Notes under the pieces: generated by a model
The model's input: only the letters and a program-made list of their open reading frames with translations
Told to the model about the DNA's origin: nothing
The model's database searches: none
In this document: positions 17,263 through 25,289 of the stretch, piece after piece
Layout: the number at the start of each line of letters is the position of its first letter
Numbering within the stretch: the stretch's first letter is position 1
Origin: Fibrella arboris
GTDB taxonomy: Bacteria > Bacteroidota > Bacteroidia > Cytophagales > Spirosomataceae
Assembly: GCF_041321095.1 (NCBI RefSeq)
Contig: NZ_JBGGWE010000005.1
Span: 434,001-498,000 of the forward strand
DNA length: 64,000 bases
Direction: 5' to 3'
Position numbers and translations under genes: made by a program

Positions 17263-18417
17263 ATGTCCATTATCCGTACCTACATAAACCGGCGGGTATC
17301 GTTTCTCTTCTTTTTTTGGGGCGTATTGATCGAGGCTATCCAGCTGTTCTTCAGACGCTATCGGCAATTTCCGATGGCTTACAGCACCCTCATTTATTTA
17401 TTCGTTACGGTCGCTTTCTGTTATTCGCCAACCATCGGGCATTGGGCCACGGGCTTTATCATGATGAGTCTGCCACTGGCTATTCCCAGCGGTATTGCCG
17501 CCTGTATTTACCTGCTTTACAGACAGCAGCATACGATTGCTATGGCTGGTCTGGTCTGGGTACTGTTCTCCTTTCTGCTCGTGAAGCGGGTTGTTGGCAC
17601 CAGTTCAGGCACAGCAGACAGGCCACAGGCGCAGGCATTGACAGTGTTAAGTTTCAACAGCGAAACATTTCCGGCAGGTACGTCGGCCAGCACAGCCCTG
17701 TCGCTTAAAGCCGACATTGCCTGTTTCCAGGAATATTCCCCCAACGCGCAGCTTGACCGGCAGTACGCCGCTAAAATCGAAAAACTGACCTGCTTTGGCG
17801 ATGACCGGCAGGTAGGCCTGGCGCTTTTCTCCCGGTTCCCGATCCTGAAGCAGTATGGCCACCTCTGGGAGCGCGCGCAGGGGCCAGACATTAATGGTTT
17901 TCTCTGCGCCGATATTGCCTACGGTGCCGATACCATTCGGGTAGTTAACGTGCATCTCTGGTCGATGGGTGTGCGAACCAGCAAAGCCATCGACGCACTG
18001 GCGACGGGCGACCTGCGTCGTTTTTTTGTCGAGCTAGGCGATACGTTTCAGCGGCTGAAAGAGGGCTTCCAGCACCGGAACACCCAGCTACAGGAGGTAG
18101 AGTCGTATGTGGCGGGCAGTCGATACCCAGTTATTATCTGCGGGGATTTCAACGAAACACCAATGGGCTATTCGTACGGAAAGCTGAGTCAGAACTTCAG
18201 AAATGCGTTCGAAGAAGCAGGGCACGGGCTGGGATTTACCCTGAACCGCCATCCTTATTGTGTACGTATCGATCAGCAGTTCGTTAGTCAGGACTGGCAG
18301 ATCAGAGCCTGCCAGACCTTATCGGGTGTTTCGTTCTCCGATCATTTTCCTGTGCTGGCCGAGTACGTCCTGAAGAAGTCGATCAATGCACCGGCGGTCG
18401 TATTAGCGCAGCATTAA
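17263..18417 (+). CDS. endonuclease/exonuclease/phosphatase family membrane protein
   Basis: A 384-residue protein with three N-terminal membrane helices (within residues 10-110) and a C-terminal EEP domain. The metal and catalytic residues are visible: FNSE (Asn/Glu), FQEYS (Glu), VNVHLWS (His), ICGDFNETP (Asp/Asn) and SDHFPV (Asp-His). Members include nucleases, sphingomyelinases and inositol phosphatases, and this membrane-tethered form is common in Bacteroidota with unknown substrate. The catalytic part is predicted outside the cytoplasm, which argues against a DNA-repair role. It starts 43 bases after the coiled-coil gene. Confidence 0.88.
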   Translation: MSIIRTYINRRVSFLFFFWGVLIEAIQLFFRRYRQFPMAYSTLIYLFVTVAFCYSPTIGHWATGFIMMSLPLAIPSGIAACIYLLYRQQHTIAMAGLVWVLFSFLLVKRVVGTSSGTADRPQAQALTVLSFNSETFPAGTSASTALSLKADIACFQEYSPNAQLDRQYAAKIEKLTCFGDDRQVGLALFSRFPILKQYGHLWERAQGPDINGFLCADIAYGADTIRVVNVHLWSMGVRTSKAIDALATGDLRRFFVELGDTFQRLKEGFQHRNTQLQEVESYVAGSRYPVIICGDFNETPMGYSYGKLSQNFRNAFEEAGHGLGFTLNRHPYCVRIDQQFVSQDWQIRACQTLSGVSFSDHFPVLAEYVLKKSINAPAVVLAQH

Positions 18418-18555
18418 TACGGGCTACCTGTCTGGTTGATCCGTTATTTTTCTTAGGCGAACTCCCTTAAATTTTGATTAGGCCATTGCTTTTAGGCAAC
18501 TTTTCAGCCACTTTTCCGTCCAAGTAGCAAGTTTCACCTTAATCAATTTGTACTC

Positions 18556-19080
18556 ATGAAAAAGTCTGCCGTATGGCTAACCCTGTTGCTCGGCGTTCTC
18601 GTTGCTTTTACAGCGCCTGCCCAGGATACGAAGCCTAAAAAAGAGAAAGCCAAGAAAGAAAAGGCTGACGCTAAAGCCGATAAGAAAGCCGCCAAAGAAG
18701 ACAAAAAGGAGGCGAAAGCCGATAAGAAAGCTGCCAAAACCGACGCCGAGAAAGAAGCCGCCAAGGCTGACAAAGCCGCCGCCAAAGCCGATAAGAAAGC
18801 CGCCAAAGACAATAAAAAAGAGGCTGCTGACAAGGCTGATAAGAACGATGCGGAATCTGCTGTAACCAAAGCCGACAAGAAAGCGGCCAAAGCGGAGAAA
18901 AAGACGGACAAAGTAGCTTCGAAGCCCGAAACCAAAGCCACTCCAGCCGATTATAAAGCGCCCGTTGACCGGTCGATGAAAGGCCCGAATGGCGAACAGG
19001 TCATGACGGGCCCGCGTGGTGGCAAATACTATATCAACAAGAATGGGAACAAAACGTACCTGAGCAGCCTGAAAGACTAA
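18556..19080 (+). CDS. secreted Lys/Ala-rich protein with C-terminal PBCV-type basic adaptor motif
   Basis: A 174-residue protein with a signal peptide (cleavage after AFTAPAQ, about residue 23). Residues 25-125 are an extremely Lys/Ala/Asp-rich low-complexity region built on the word KADKKAAK, repeated with variation about seven times. The last 35 residues differ: GPNGEQVMTGPRGGKYYINK and a closing NGNKTYL, which match the short basic adaptor domain first described in chlorella virus proteins (PBCV_basic_adap). The composition resembles histone-like proteins, but the signal peptide points to the periplasm or cell surface. A good terminator follows. Function unknown; adhesion to polyanions is a guess. 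Confidence 0.8.
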   Translation: MKKSAVWLTLLLGVLVAFTAPAQDTKPKKEKAKKEKADAKADKKAAKEDKKEAKADKKAAKTDAEKEAAKADKAAAKADKKAAKDNKKEAADKADKNDAESAVTKADKKAAKAEKKTDKVASKPETKATPADYKAPVDRSMKGPNGEQVMTGPRGGKYYINKNGNKTYLSSLKD

Positions 19081-19101
19081 GCCGGTAGCCACTAATTCTT
19101 G

Positions 19102-19138
19102 AAAAGCTGGGACGTTGTGAACGTACCCAGCTTTTTTT
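19102..19138 (+). terminator. rho-independent terminator
   Basis: Stem 19102-19111/19126-19135 (AAAAGCTGGG and complement), extended inwards by a second short stem (ACGTT/AACGT), followed by seven T. It ends the Lys/Ala-rich gene 22 bases after its stop. Confidence 0.9.
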
Positions 19139-19206
19139 GCAGATAGGTTTATGACCGATCAGTGCGTCCAATTGGAATCACTCAGTTACTATCCGGCTGG
19201 CACCTG

Positions 19207-19461
19207 TTACATGCCGCCCTTCACTGATTCGTAGTCTGATTTCAACCGGCCCATCTCACGGGCCAGAAACGTCTGAAGCTGCTGGTTGAACGCCTCCTTT
19301 TCGTTTTCGGGCAGGCTGTTGTATAAGTCTTTCAATTCCTGATTGATAGCCGCCCGCTCTTCCACGGTCGCTGCATTGGTCGACCGGGTGTGGTAACTTC
19401 TAAAATCGTAGGTTGTCATGTAGCTAAAACCCAGGCTCGATTGGGCAAGTTCGTTTAACAT
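19207..19461 (-). CDS. small helical hypothetical protein
   Basis: An 84-residue protein, polar and probably all helical (EERAAINQELKDLYNSL, ENEKEAFNQQLQTFLAREM), without signal peptide, membrane helix or Cys. Its coding look (balanced composition, no stop for its whole length, isolated between a terminator and a promoter) supports a real gene. I do not recognise a family. It is divergent from the cytochrome gene. Confidence 0.6.
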   Translation of the reverse strand: MLNELAQSSLGFSYMTTYDFRSYHTRSTNAATVEERAAINQELKDLYNSLPENEKEAFNQQLQTFLAREMGRLKSDYESVKGGM

Positions 19462-19535
19462 TTTCGACGTTGACTAAACTTTTAGGGTAAAAAGCGGTCA
19501 TATACCTGTTACATGGGTAAGAGGGCAATGTTGAA

Positions 19536-19566
19536 TTGATTCAGCAACGGCCAGCGTTTACCTTTG
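19536..19566 (+). promoter_or_regulatory. Bacteroidota-type promoter of the cytochrome c gene
   Basis: TACCTTTG at 19559-19566 matches the -7 consensus TAnnTTTG exactly, with TTG at 19536-19538 as the -33 element 20 bases upstream. The start codon is 58 bases downstream. Confidence 0.75.
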
Positions 19567-19624
19567 TCTCTCCAGAATACTACAATACAATCCAGTCAAC
19601 CCAATTGCCAATCAATTTCTTACG

Positions 19625-19996
19625 ATGAAAAAAGCGTTCGGCTTCCTTCTTGCTACCGCCGGTCTACTGTCGGCATCATTCTCAGCCCAGGCGCAGGACA
19701 ATATTCCTGACGATATGAAAGCTCTTATGACCAAATACACCTGTATCGCCTGTCACCGGGTTGACGTGAAACTGGTTGGACCGGCTTACAAAGATGTGGC
19801 TAAACGCAACTACACAAACGATCAGATCGTAGAGTTGATCTACACGCCTAAACCAGCCAACTGGCCAGGCTTTATCGCCATGGCCCCGATGAAACAGGTA
19901 CCTAAAGAAGATGCGCTGAAACTGGCCTCCTGGATCAACACCCTCGATGGAACACCTGCGAAGAAAGGTGGCGCGAAGAAAGGCAAAAAATCATAG
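19625..19996 (+). CDS. periplasmic class I c-type cytochrome
   Basis: A 123-residue protein with a signal peptide (cleavage after AQAQ, residue 24) and one haem site CIACH at residues 40-44. The distal ligand is probably Met86 or Met89 in IAMAPMK. The VGPAYKDVAKR segment is typical of cytochrome c551/c5-like electron carriers, and the mature size (about 100 residues) fits. The C-terminal tail is Lys/Gly rich (KKGGAKKGKKS), unusual for the class and similar in composition to the basic proteins nearby. It shuttles electrons in the periplasm; partners are not evident. Confidence 0.92.
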   Translation: MKKAFGFLLATAGLLSASFSAQAQDNIPDDMKALMTKYTCIACHRVDVKLVGPAYKDVAKRNYTNDQIVELIYTPKPANWPGFIAMAPMKQVPKEDALKLASWINTLDGTPAKKGGAKKGKKS

Positions 19997-20014
19997 GCCC
20001 TTCAGCTCAATAGC

Positions 20015-20060
20015 CACATAAAAAAGCCGCTCTGGATGACCTGGAGCGGCTTTTTATGTG
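20015..20060. terminator. bidirectional terminator between cytochrome c and glycoside hydrolase
   Basis: Stem 20015-20032/20044-20060 pairs 17 bases with a single bulged A. A-tracts and T-tracts flank the GC core (AGCCGCTC), so it can terminate both converging genes. Confidence 0.9.
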
Positions 20061-20076
20061 AATACGAGACTAATTA

Positions 20077-21249
20077 TTACTTCTTACCCATTGCTGACTT
20101 AATAGCTGTTTCTTCAGCGGGATCATAAAACGTACCGTCGCCGCGCAGGATCTCGTGGAACCAGACGCTGGGCTCCCGGCCATTCACGTAGGGTTTCTGC
20201 CAGCTGTCCCAGGGCAAAAACGTTTGCGATTTGCCCGCCACAAAACCCCAGCAGATCATACCGACTTTCTCACGTTTGGCAATGGGCAGGTGTGTCTGAA
20301 ACTTGCTGTTTACGCCCCGCGCCATAAATTCGGTGCAGATGAGTGGCCGCCCCAGTTTTTTCAATCCGGCAATGAGTTTTTCCAGTGAAGGGGCATCGCT
20401 ATACTGGTGAAACGTGATCACATCCGAGTTTTCCAGCTGCATTCGGTTAAAGGCCGGAATGGAGGACGCATTCGTCCAGTTGTCGACAAAGTTGCGCCAG
20501 ATACCAGACGACAGTGGCTGGGTCGGGTTCACCGATCGCCCCCACTGAAATACCTGCGGCAGCAGTTTGCCGATGATGTCGATCTTACGGGCTACAGGCA
20601 GCTCTGTTTTAATCGTATGCCGCTCGCCGTAACTGTTATCATTCGTATTATCGGGCTCATTCCACATGTCCCACATTAGTACGCGGTTGTCATTTCTAAA
20701 CGCCCCGATAATGCCTTTCACATAGGCTTCCAGCCGCGGATACTGCGACACGTCGGTTAGCGCATCGGCACCAGGCGACTGCACCCAGCCCGAATTATGA
20801 ATGCCTGGTACGGGATCATGCTGTTTGCCAAGCTTCGGGTATGGATCCCAGCACGAATCGAATAACACCAGCATGGGGCGGATCTTGTGCTTCTGACAGA
20901 GGCTCAGGAAGGTGTCGATGCGCTTAATGAACCCTTTGGCATCCTGCTGGTACGGCAGGTCGTGCAAAAATACCCGCATGGTATTGATGCCCATTTTTTC
21001 GGCCCAGCCAAGTTCCTTGTCGATGGTAGCCGGATCGAACGTTTCGGCTTGCCAGAACTCCAATTCATTAATGGCGTTGGCCGGATTATAATTGCCACCG
21101 AACAGAAAAGGCTCTTTGGCATACCAGGCATTGGCTTTAGCCGCCGACCAACGGCCCGGAGCCGATGGCACGTCTGTTGACTGAGCCTGTGCAAATTGTA
21201 GAAAAGCCGAGAGCCAAAGCACGCTCAGCAGGGTAAGACATTGACGCAT
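20077..21249 (-). CDS. secreted clan-A glycoside hydrolase (GH5-like)
   Basis: A 390-residue protein with a signal peptide (cleavage after QAQ, residue 23) and a TIM-barrel hydrolase domain. The putative acid/base is Glu198 in MWNEP and the nucleophile Glu307 in LICTEFMAR, the strand-4 and strand-7 glutamates of clan GH-A. Other signs are MRVFLHDLPY and MLVLFDSCWDPYP. It may act on beta-mannan, xylan or glucan; similar Cytophagales proteins are often labelled 1,4-beta-xylanase, but the substrate cannot be read here. It stands alone, convergent with the cytochrome gene. Confidence 0.85.
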   Translation of the reverse strand: MRQCLTLLSVLWLSAFLQFAQAQSTDVPSAPGRWSAAKANAWYAKEPFLFGGNYNPANAINELEFWQAETFDPATIDKELGWAEKMGINTMRVFLHDLPYQQDAKGFIKRIDTFLSLCQKHKIRPMLVLFDSCWDPYPKLGKQHDPVPGIHNSGWVQSPGADALTDVSQYPRLEAYVKGIIGAFRNDNRVLMWDMWNEPDNTNDNSYGERHTIKTELPVARKIDIIGKLLPQVFQWGRSVNPTQPLSSGIWRNFVDNWTNASSIPAFNRMQLENSDVITFHQYSDAPSLEKLIAGLKKLGRPLICTEFMARGVNSKFQTHLPIAKREKVGMICWGFVAGKSQTFLPWDSWQKPYVNGREPSVWFHEILRGDGTFYDPAEETAIKSAMGKK

Positions 21250-21438
21250 AGATGTTGCAAAAAAGGTTGGGAAGCAGCCAATAAACAGTAACTCGGAAAA
21301 TGAGTGGGAGATAACCAGCTATGAATGAATCGCTTACTTAAGAAACTCGATTATCCATTTACCGAATCACCACTATTCACCTACTTACCAAAGCAAAAAG
21401 CGCCCATTTTTAGGTGTTGCCGACTGAAATTTCTGCAA

Positions 21439-22815
21439 TCAGGAAGTCACCGTCGCTAGCCGGGAAACCGGTAGCGGAAACTGGACCGTTACGGTAGTGC
21501 CTTCTCCTTCCTTTGAACGTACCTGGATCTGCCCGTTGTGAAGAAGCACAATCCGGTGTGTTAAGGCTAGCCCAATGCCATGTCCCGGTGCGACACTCGT
21601 TGTTGACGGCGACCGGTAAAATGGCTCGAACAGGTGGGGCAGCGCATCGGCGGCAATGCCATAGCCAGCATCGGTAAAGGCAAGCTGAATTTGTTGGGGC
21701 GCAAACGAAATACGGACCATCACACCTCCGTTGGCCGAATATTTACAGCCGTTCTCCATCAGGTTTTGAAAAGCAGTCCGCAACAGTGCTTCTTCACCCT
21801 GAATGGTCAGGTCATCATCCTGCTCGGGCAGGTTATCGAAATCAATATCGATGCTATACGCGGGATTTTTCGACAGCAGTTTGCTGCGCGCCTGCCAGAG
21901 CAGTTCGTCGAGCCGGGTGGGCCGGAATGAAATGGCGGTAGATTCTGAACTGGCCCGTGCCAGATCAAGCAATCCGTTGGCCAGATCGATCATCGTTTGT
22001 ACTTCGTCCAGCACATCGGTGAGCGTTTGCTGGTAATAGGGGGCATCGCGGGGTTGGAGCAGGGCGACATCTATGTTACCCCGCATGATAGCCAACGGGG
22101 TACGTAACTCATGGGATGCGTGTGAAACGAAGCTACGCTGCGTGACAAAAGCTTCTTCCAGCCGGTTCAGCATGTCGTTGAACGTGCGGGCCAGTTCAGC
22201 CAGTTCGTCGCGCTTCCGGCTCACATGCAGTCGTTCGTGAATATTGGTTGCCGAGATGTCGTTCACCTGATCAATGATCTCTGAAACAGGCCGTATGGCA
22301 TCGGACGAGAAAAGCCAGCCAGCCACACCAACCATCACGAAACAGGCCAGCCAGCCAAAAATCAGGATTTCGCGCAGCCGACGCAGTTTATTGAATCCGT
22401 ACTGATCATACGCAGTGGCCATAACGACCAGCGCCTGCCTGGTCTTGCTGAGATACCGAATGCCAATGGTCTCAATCTCACCGTGCGTCAAGCGGATTTC
22501 GTGCCCGTCACGAATCTGACGAAACTGTTTGGCCGACAGTGTTGGGTTAAACCCATGTCCCGACGAAAAAATAACCTGATTCAGTGGATTATAGATCGTT
22601 ACGCGCTCACCGACCATGAAAGGCAAATCGGTACTGGCTACGTCACCGGCATCTTCGCGCAAACGAACCGTAGTTACGGCTTTCTCATGCAGGCGGGCAT
22701 AGAAATCAACCTCCCTATACTGACTATAGAGCAGATAGATAGATACCGAAAACAGCAACAGAATAGAACCAACCAGCAGGGAGAACAGGAGTGTCAGGCG
22801 GGCACGGATCGTCAC
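21439..22815 (-). CDS. sensor histidine kinase
   Basis: A 458-residue inner-membrane kinase. Membrane helices lie at about 8-30 and 150-170, with a small periplasmic sensor between. A HAMP domain (SSDAIRPVSEIIDQVN) follows, then His235 in the H box ASHELRTPL. The ATPase domain has the N box NLMENGCKY and G box GHGIGLALTH. The start overlaps the stop of the regulator gene by 4 bases, so the pair is coupled. It is a paralogue of the kinase at 14759 with a diverged sensor. Confidence 0.93.
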   Translation of the reverse strand: MTIRARLTLLFSLLVGSILLLFSVSIYLLYSQYREVDFYARLHEKAVTTVRLREDAGDVASTDLPFMVGERVTIYNPLNQVIFSSGHGFNPTLSAKQFRQIRDGHEIRLTHGEIETIGIRYLSKTRQALVVMATAYDQYGFNKLRRLREILIFGWLACFVMVGVAGWLFSSDAIRPVSEIIDQVNDISATNIHERLHVSRKRDELAELARTFNDMLNRLEEAFVTQRSFVSHASHELRTPLAIMRGNIDVALLQPRDAPYYQQTLTDVLDEVQTMIDLANGLLDLARASSESTAISFRPTRLDELLWQARSKLLSKNPAYSIDIDFDNLPEQDDDLTIQGEEALLRTAFQNLMENGCKYSANGGVMVRISFAPQQIQLAFTDAGYGIAADALPHLFEPFYRSPSTTSVAPGHGIGLALTHRIVLLHNGQIQVRSKEGEGTTVTVQFPLPVSRLATVTS

Positions 22816-23489
22816 TCTTCTTTCATGATATAGCCCATGCCGATGACGGTATGAATGAGCTTGGTCGGAAATTCTTTATCGACCTTCTTCCGCAGGAAAT
22901 TCACGTACACGTCGATCACGTTCGTGCCCGTGTCGAAATGAATATCCCATACTTTTTCGGCAATATCGACGCGGGAAACCACCCGGCCCCTGTTGCGCAT
23001 GAGGTACTCGAGCAAGCCAAACTCTTTGGCAGTCAGCTCGATTCGTTTACCACCGCGGCGCGCAATCTTCTCGTTCAGATCAAGTTCAAGATCAGCCACA
23101 CGCAGAACGCTTACCGCACTGCCGCCTTCGGCGCCACGCTTATGCAGCGCACGGATCCGGGCCATCAGCTCACGGAACTCGAACGGCTTCACCAGGTAAT
23201 CGTCGGCACCAGCCTCAAACCCGGCCACCTTATCATCTACCGACCCCATGGCTGTCAGCATCAGTATAGGTGTCTGAACCTGCTCATGCCGGATTGTCTG
23301 GGCCAGATCGAACCCATTTATCTTGGGCAGATTTACATCGAGGACAATTACGTCATAGCTGTTGCTGAGGGCCATTGTTCGCCCAATCTGCCCATCATAG
23401 GCCAGATCAACTTCACACTTTTGCTCTTCTAACCCTTTCTTCACGAACGAGGCCAGCTTGGGCTCATCTTCTACCACCAGGACTTTCAT
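22812..23489 (-). CDS. OmpR-family response regulator
   Basis: A 225-residue regulator from the start at 23489 (MKVLVVEDEP), chosen because it matches the family start; an ATG at 23516 would add nine residues. The receiver has Asp51 in VIVLDVNLPK and the expected Thr and Lys (MLTAMG, LVKPFEF). The winged-helix part includes LTAKEFGLLEYLMRN and ends GMGYIMKEE. Very similar to the regulator at 14076 through the recognition region, so the two systems may share DNA sites. Confidence 0.94.
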   Translation of the reverse strand: MKVLVVEDEPKLASFVKKGLEEQKCEVDLAYDGQIGRTMALSNSYDVIVLDVNLPKINGFDLAQTIRHEQVQTPILMLTAMGSVDDKVAGFEAGADDYLVKPFEFRELMARIRALHKRGAEGGSAVSVLRVADLELDLNEKIARRGGKRIELTAKEFGLLEYLMRNRGRVVSRVDIAEKVWDIHFDTGTNVIDVYVNFLRKKVDKEFPTKLIHTVIGMGYIMKEE

Positions 23490-23741
23490 ATCCGAAACAT
23501 ACATAGTATCCATCAATAGTTGAAAGAGTGAAAAATACGACTTATTTAATGAACCCTGTCAATATATGGTTCGGTCTCCAGCTGAGCCGGTCACGAAGCT
23601 CCCTGTAGTACATTAAAATGCCCCCAAACCGCCGTTAAAATGATGTTAAGTGCATAAAAGGCCGTTCAGGCCTATTTATAACCAAGCTTCTTCTGAACCT
23701 GTTTAACGCTATAAATTGCCTGAACTTATTTTATTAACGGT

Positions 23742-24608
23742 ATGCACATGCAGGAGTCTCGTCCCTCATCAGACGAAATAAAAGGTGAAAAATTGCCTTA
23801 TCCGGCCCAACAGGCTGCCATGCAACAACAGCCCGACAGCGATTTGTCGAATTATAAAGCGGCTGGTAAACTCACGGGAAAGGTAGCGCTGATCACCGGT
23901 GCCGACTCAGGGATTGGGCGGGCCGTGGCGGTGGCATTCGGTATGGAGGGCGCTCACGTGGCCATTCTGTACAATGAAAACACCGACGATGCCGCTGAGA
24001 CAAAGCGGATGGTTGAAGCTAAAGGTGGCCGTTGCCTGGTCATTCAGGCCGACGTGCGTGAATCGAACGCCTGCCGGGACGCCGTCCAGCAAACCGTAGA
24101 TGAGTACGGTAAGCTGAATATTCTGGTCAACAATGCGGCCTACCAGATGGCACAGGAGAAGTTTGAAGACATTACGGAGGAGCAGCTTCGGCGCACCTTC
24201 GAGACCAATATTTTCGGGTACTTCTTCATGGCCCAGGCAGCCCTGCCGCACCTCCACGAAGGCGATGCCATCGTGAACACGGGCAGTATCGTGGGCATTG
24301 TAGGCAATCCGTTGCTGATCGATTACACCGCTACCAAAGGGGCTATTCACGCTTTCACCAAATCGCTGGCCATTCAACTCGGCGAGCGGGGCATTCGGGT
24401 CAATGCGGTGGTACCCGGTCCCGTCTGGACGCCCAACATACCGGGCACGATGCCCATGTCGGAGGTCGAGCATTTCGGCCATGAAGTTGCCCTGGCGCGG
24501 CCTGGACAACCAGAAGAACTGGCCCCGGCCTATGTCATGCTGGCCTCGACCGATGGCAGCTTTATGACAGGCAGTTTGGTTGAAGTAACAGGTGGCAAAT
24601 TAGGATGA
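23742..24608 (+). CDS. SDR family oxidoreductase (stress-type, YdaD/YhdF-like)
   Basis: A 288-residue short-chain dehydrogenase. The NAD(P) motif TGADSGIG is at 52-59, NNAA at about 130-133, and the catalytic set is Ser182, Tyr195 and Lys199 (DYTATKGA). The 45-residue N-terminal extension with KLPYPAQQAAM is typical of the group that includes general stress proteins of Bacillus. The start could be 23742 or 23748. Its stop overlaps the next gene (ATGA at 24605-24608). Substrate unknown; the link to a GMC oxidoreductase suggests sugar or polyol oxidation. Confidence 0.9.
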   Translation: MHMQESRPSSDEIKGEKLPYPAQQAAMQQQPDSDLSNYKAAGKLTGKVALITGADSGIGRAVAVAFGMEGAHVAILYNENTDDAAETKRMVEAKGGRCLVIQADVRESNACRDAVQQTVDEYGKLNILVNNAAYQMAQEKFEDITEEQLRRTFETNIFGYFFMAQAALPHLHEGDAIVNTGSIVGIVGNPLLIDYTATKGAIHAFTKSLAIQLGERGIRVNAVVPGPVWTPNIPGTMPMSEVEHFGHEVALARPGQPEELAPAYVMLASTDGSFMTGSLVEVTGGKLG

Positions 24609-25198
24609 ACCAGTCTCCACCATATCCAGTCGGCACGGTTAGAGCACTACTGACAACCGAACACGTCAGTGCCAAAACCCGAGAGGTGCTACTCGAACGG
24701 CTTACCTACCAGCGTGGTCCGTACCGTTTTTTTAGCCCCGAAGAAGCCACAACATTACAGCAGATGGCCGATCGGCTCATTCCTCAGACTGGGTACGTTG
24801 TCGATCTGGTTGGGCCGGTGGATGAACGGCTGGCGGCAGGTGAAACCGACGGCTGGCGATACGATACGATGCCTGCCGATACCGACGCCTACCGGCAGGG
24901 CATTCAGGGGCTTCACGAATCGGCCCAGACCCTGTTCGGCCAACCGTTCGACCAGCTGACGACAACGCAGCAGGACGAGTTACTGGGTCAGATTCAACAG
25001 GGAACTGCCCCTGGCGACTCGTGGCAACGGCTGGCGGCTGACCGTTTTTTTGAAGAGGTGCTGGCTGAGCTAGTAGGGATCTATTACAGTCATCCGCTGG
25101 TGCAGGAAGCTTTCGGGTACGTTGGCATGGCCGACAAGCCCGGTTGGGAGCTGATTGGCCTGGATCAGCTGGAAACACGCGAACCGAAAGAACCATAA
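24605..25198 (+). CDS. gluconate 2-dehydrogenase subunit 3-like protein
   Basis: A 197-residue protein of the gluconate 2-dehydrogenase subunit 3 family: FFSPEEATTLQQMADRLIPQ near the N-terminus and the C-terminal pattern YYSHPLVQEAFGYVGMADKPGW are diagnostic. Most relatives carry a Tat signal and help the flavoprotein partner reach the periplasm. No signal is visible here, so this form seems cytoplasmic. It is coupled to the SDR gene upstream and separated by a palindrome-bearing 91-base gap from the GMC oxidoreductase, its expected partner. Confidence 0.88.
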   Translation: MNQSPPYPVGTVRALLTTEHVSAKTREVLLERLTYQRGPYRFFSPEEATTLQQMADRLIPQTGYVVDLVGPVDERLAAGETDGWRYDTMPADTDAYRQGIQGLHESAQTLFGQPFDQLTTTQQDELLGQIQQGTAPGDSWQRLAADRFFEEVLAELVGIYYSHPLVQEAFGYVGMADKPGWELIGLDQLETREPKEP

Positions 25199-25205
25199 AG
25201 AAGTA

Positions 25206-25279
25206 GCACTGAAGCTCCAGCTTCGGTAGTATACCAGTATTGTATGTTCTAATGCCTACCGAAGCTGGAGCTTCAGTGC
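25206..25279. repeat. intergenic inverted repeat, perfect 24 bp
   Basis: Arms 25206-25229 and 25256-25279 are perfectly complementary around a 26-base loop. It starts 8 bases after the subunit-3 stop and ends 11 bases before the GMC start. Each arm is itself partly self-complementary (GAAGCTGGAGCTTC). The word ACCGAAGCTGGAGC recurs in the palindrome at 56327-56432. No U-tract follows. Confidence 0.95.
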
Positions 25280-25289
25280 ATCTATATCT

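Noticed and set aside
18556..19080. Cytoplasmic histone H1-like nucleoid protein
   Set aside because: Composition fits, but a clear signal peptide and the C-terminal adaptor motif argue for export.
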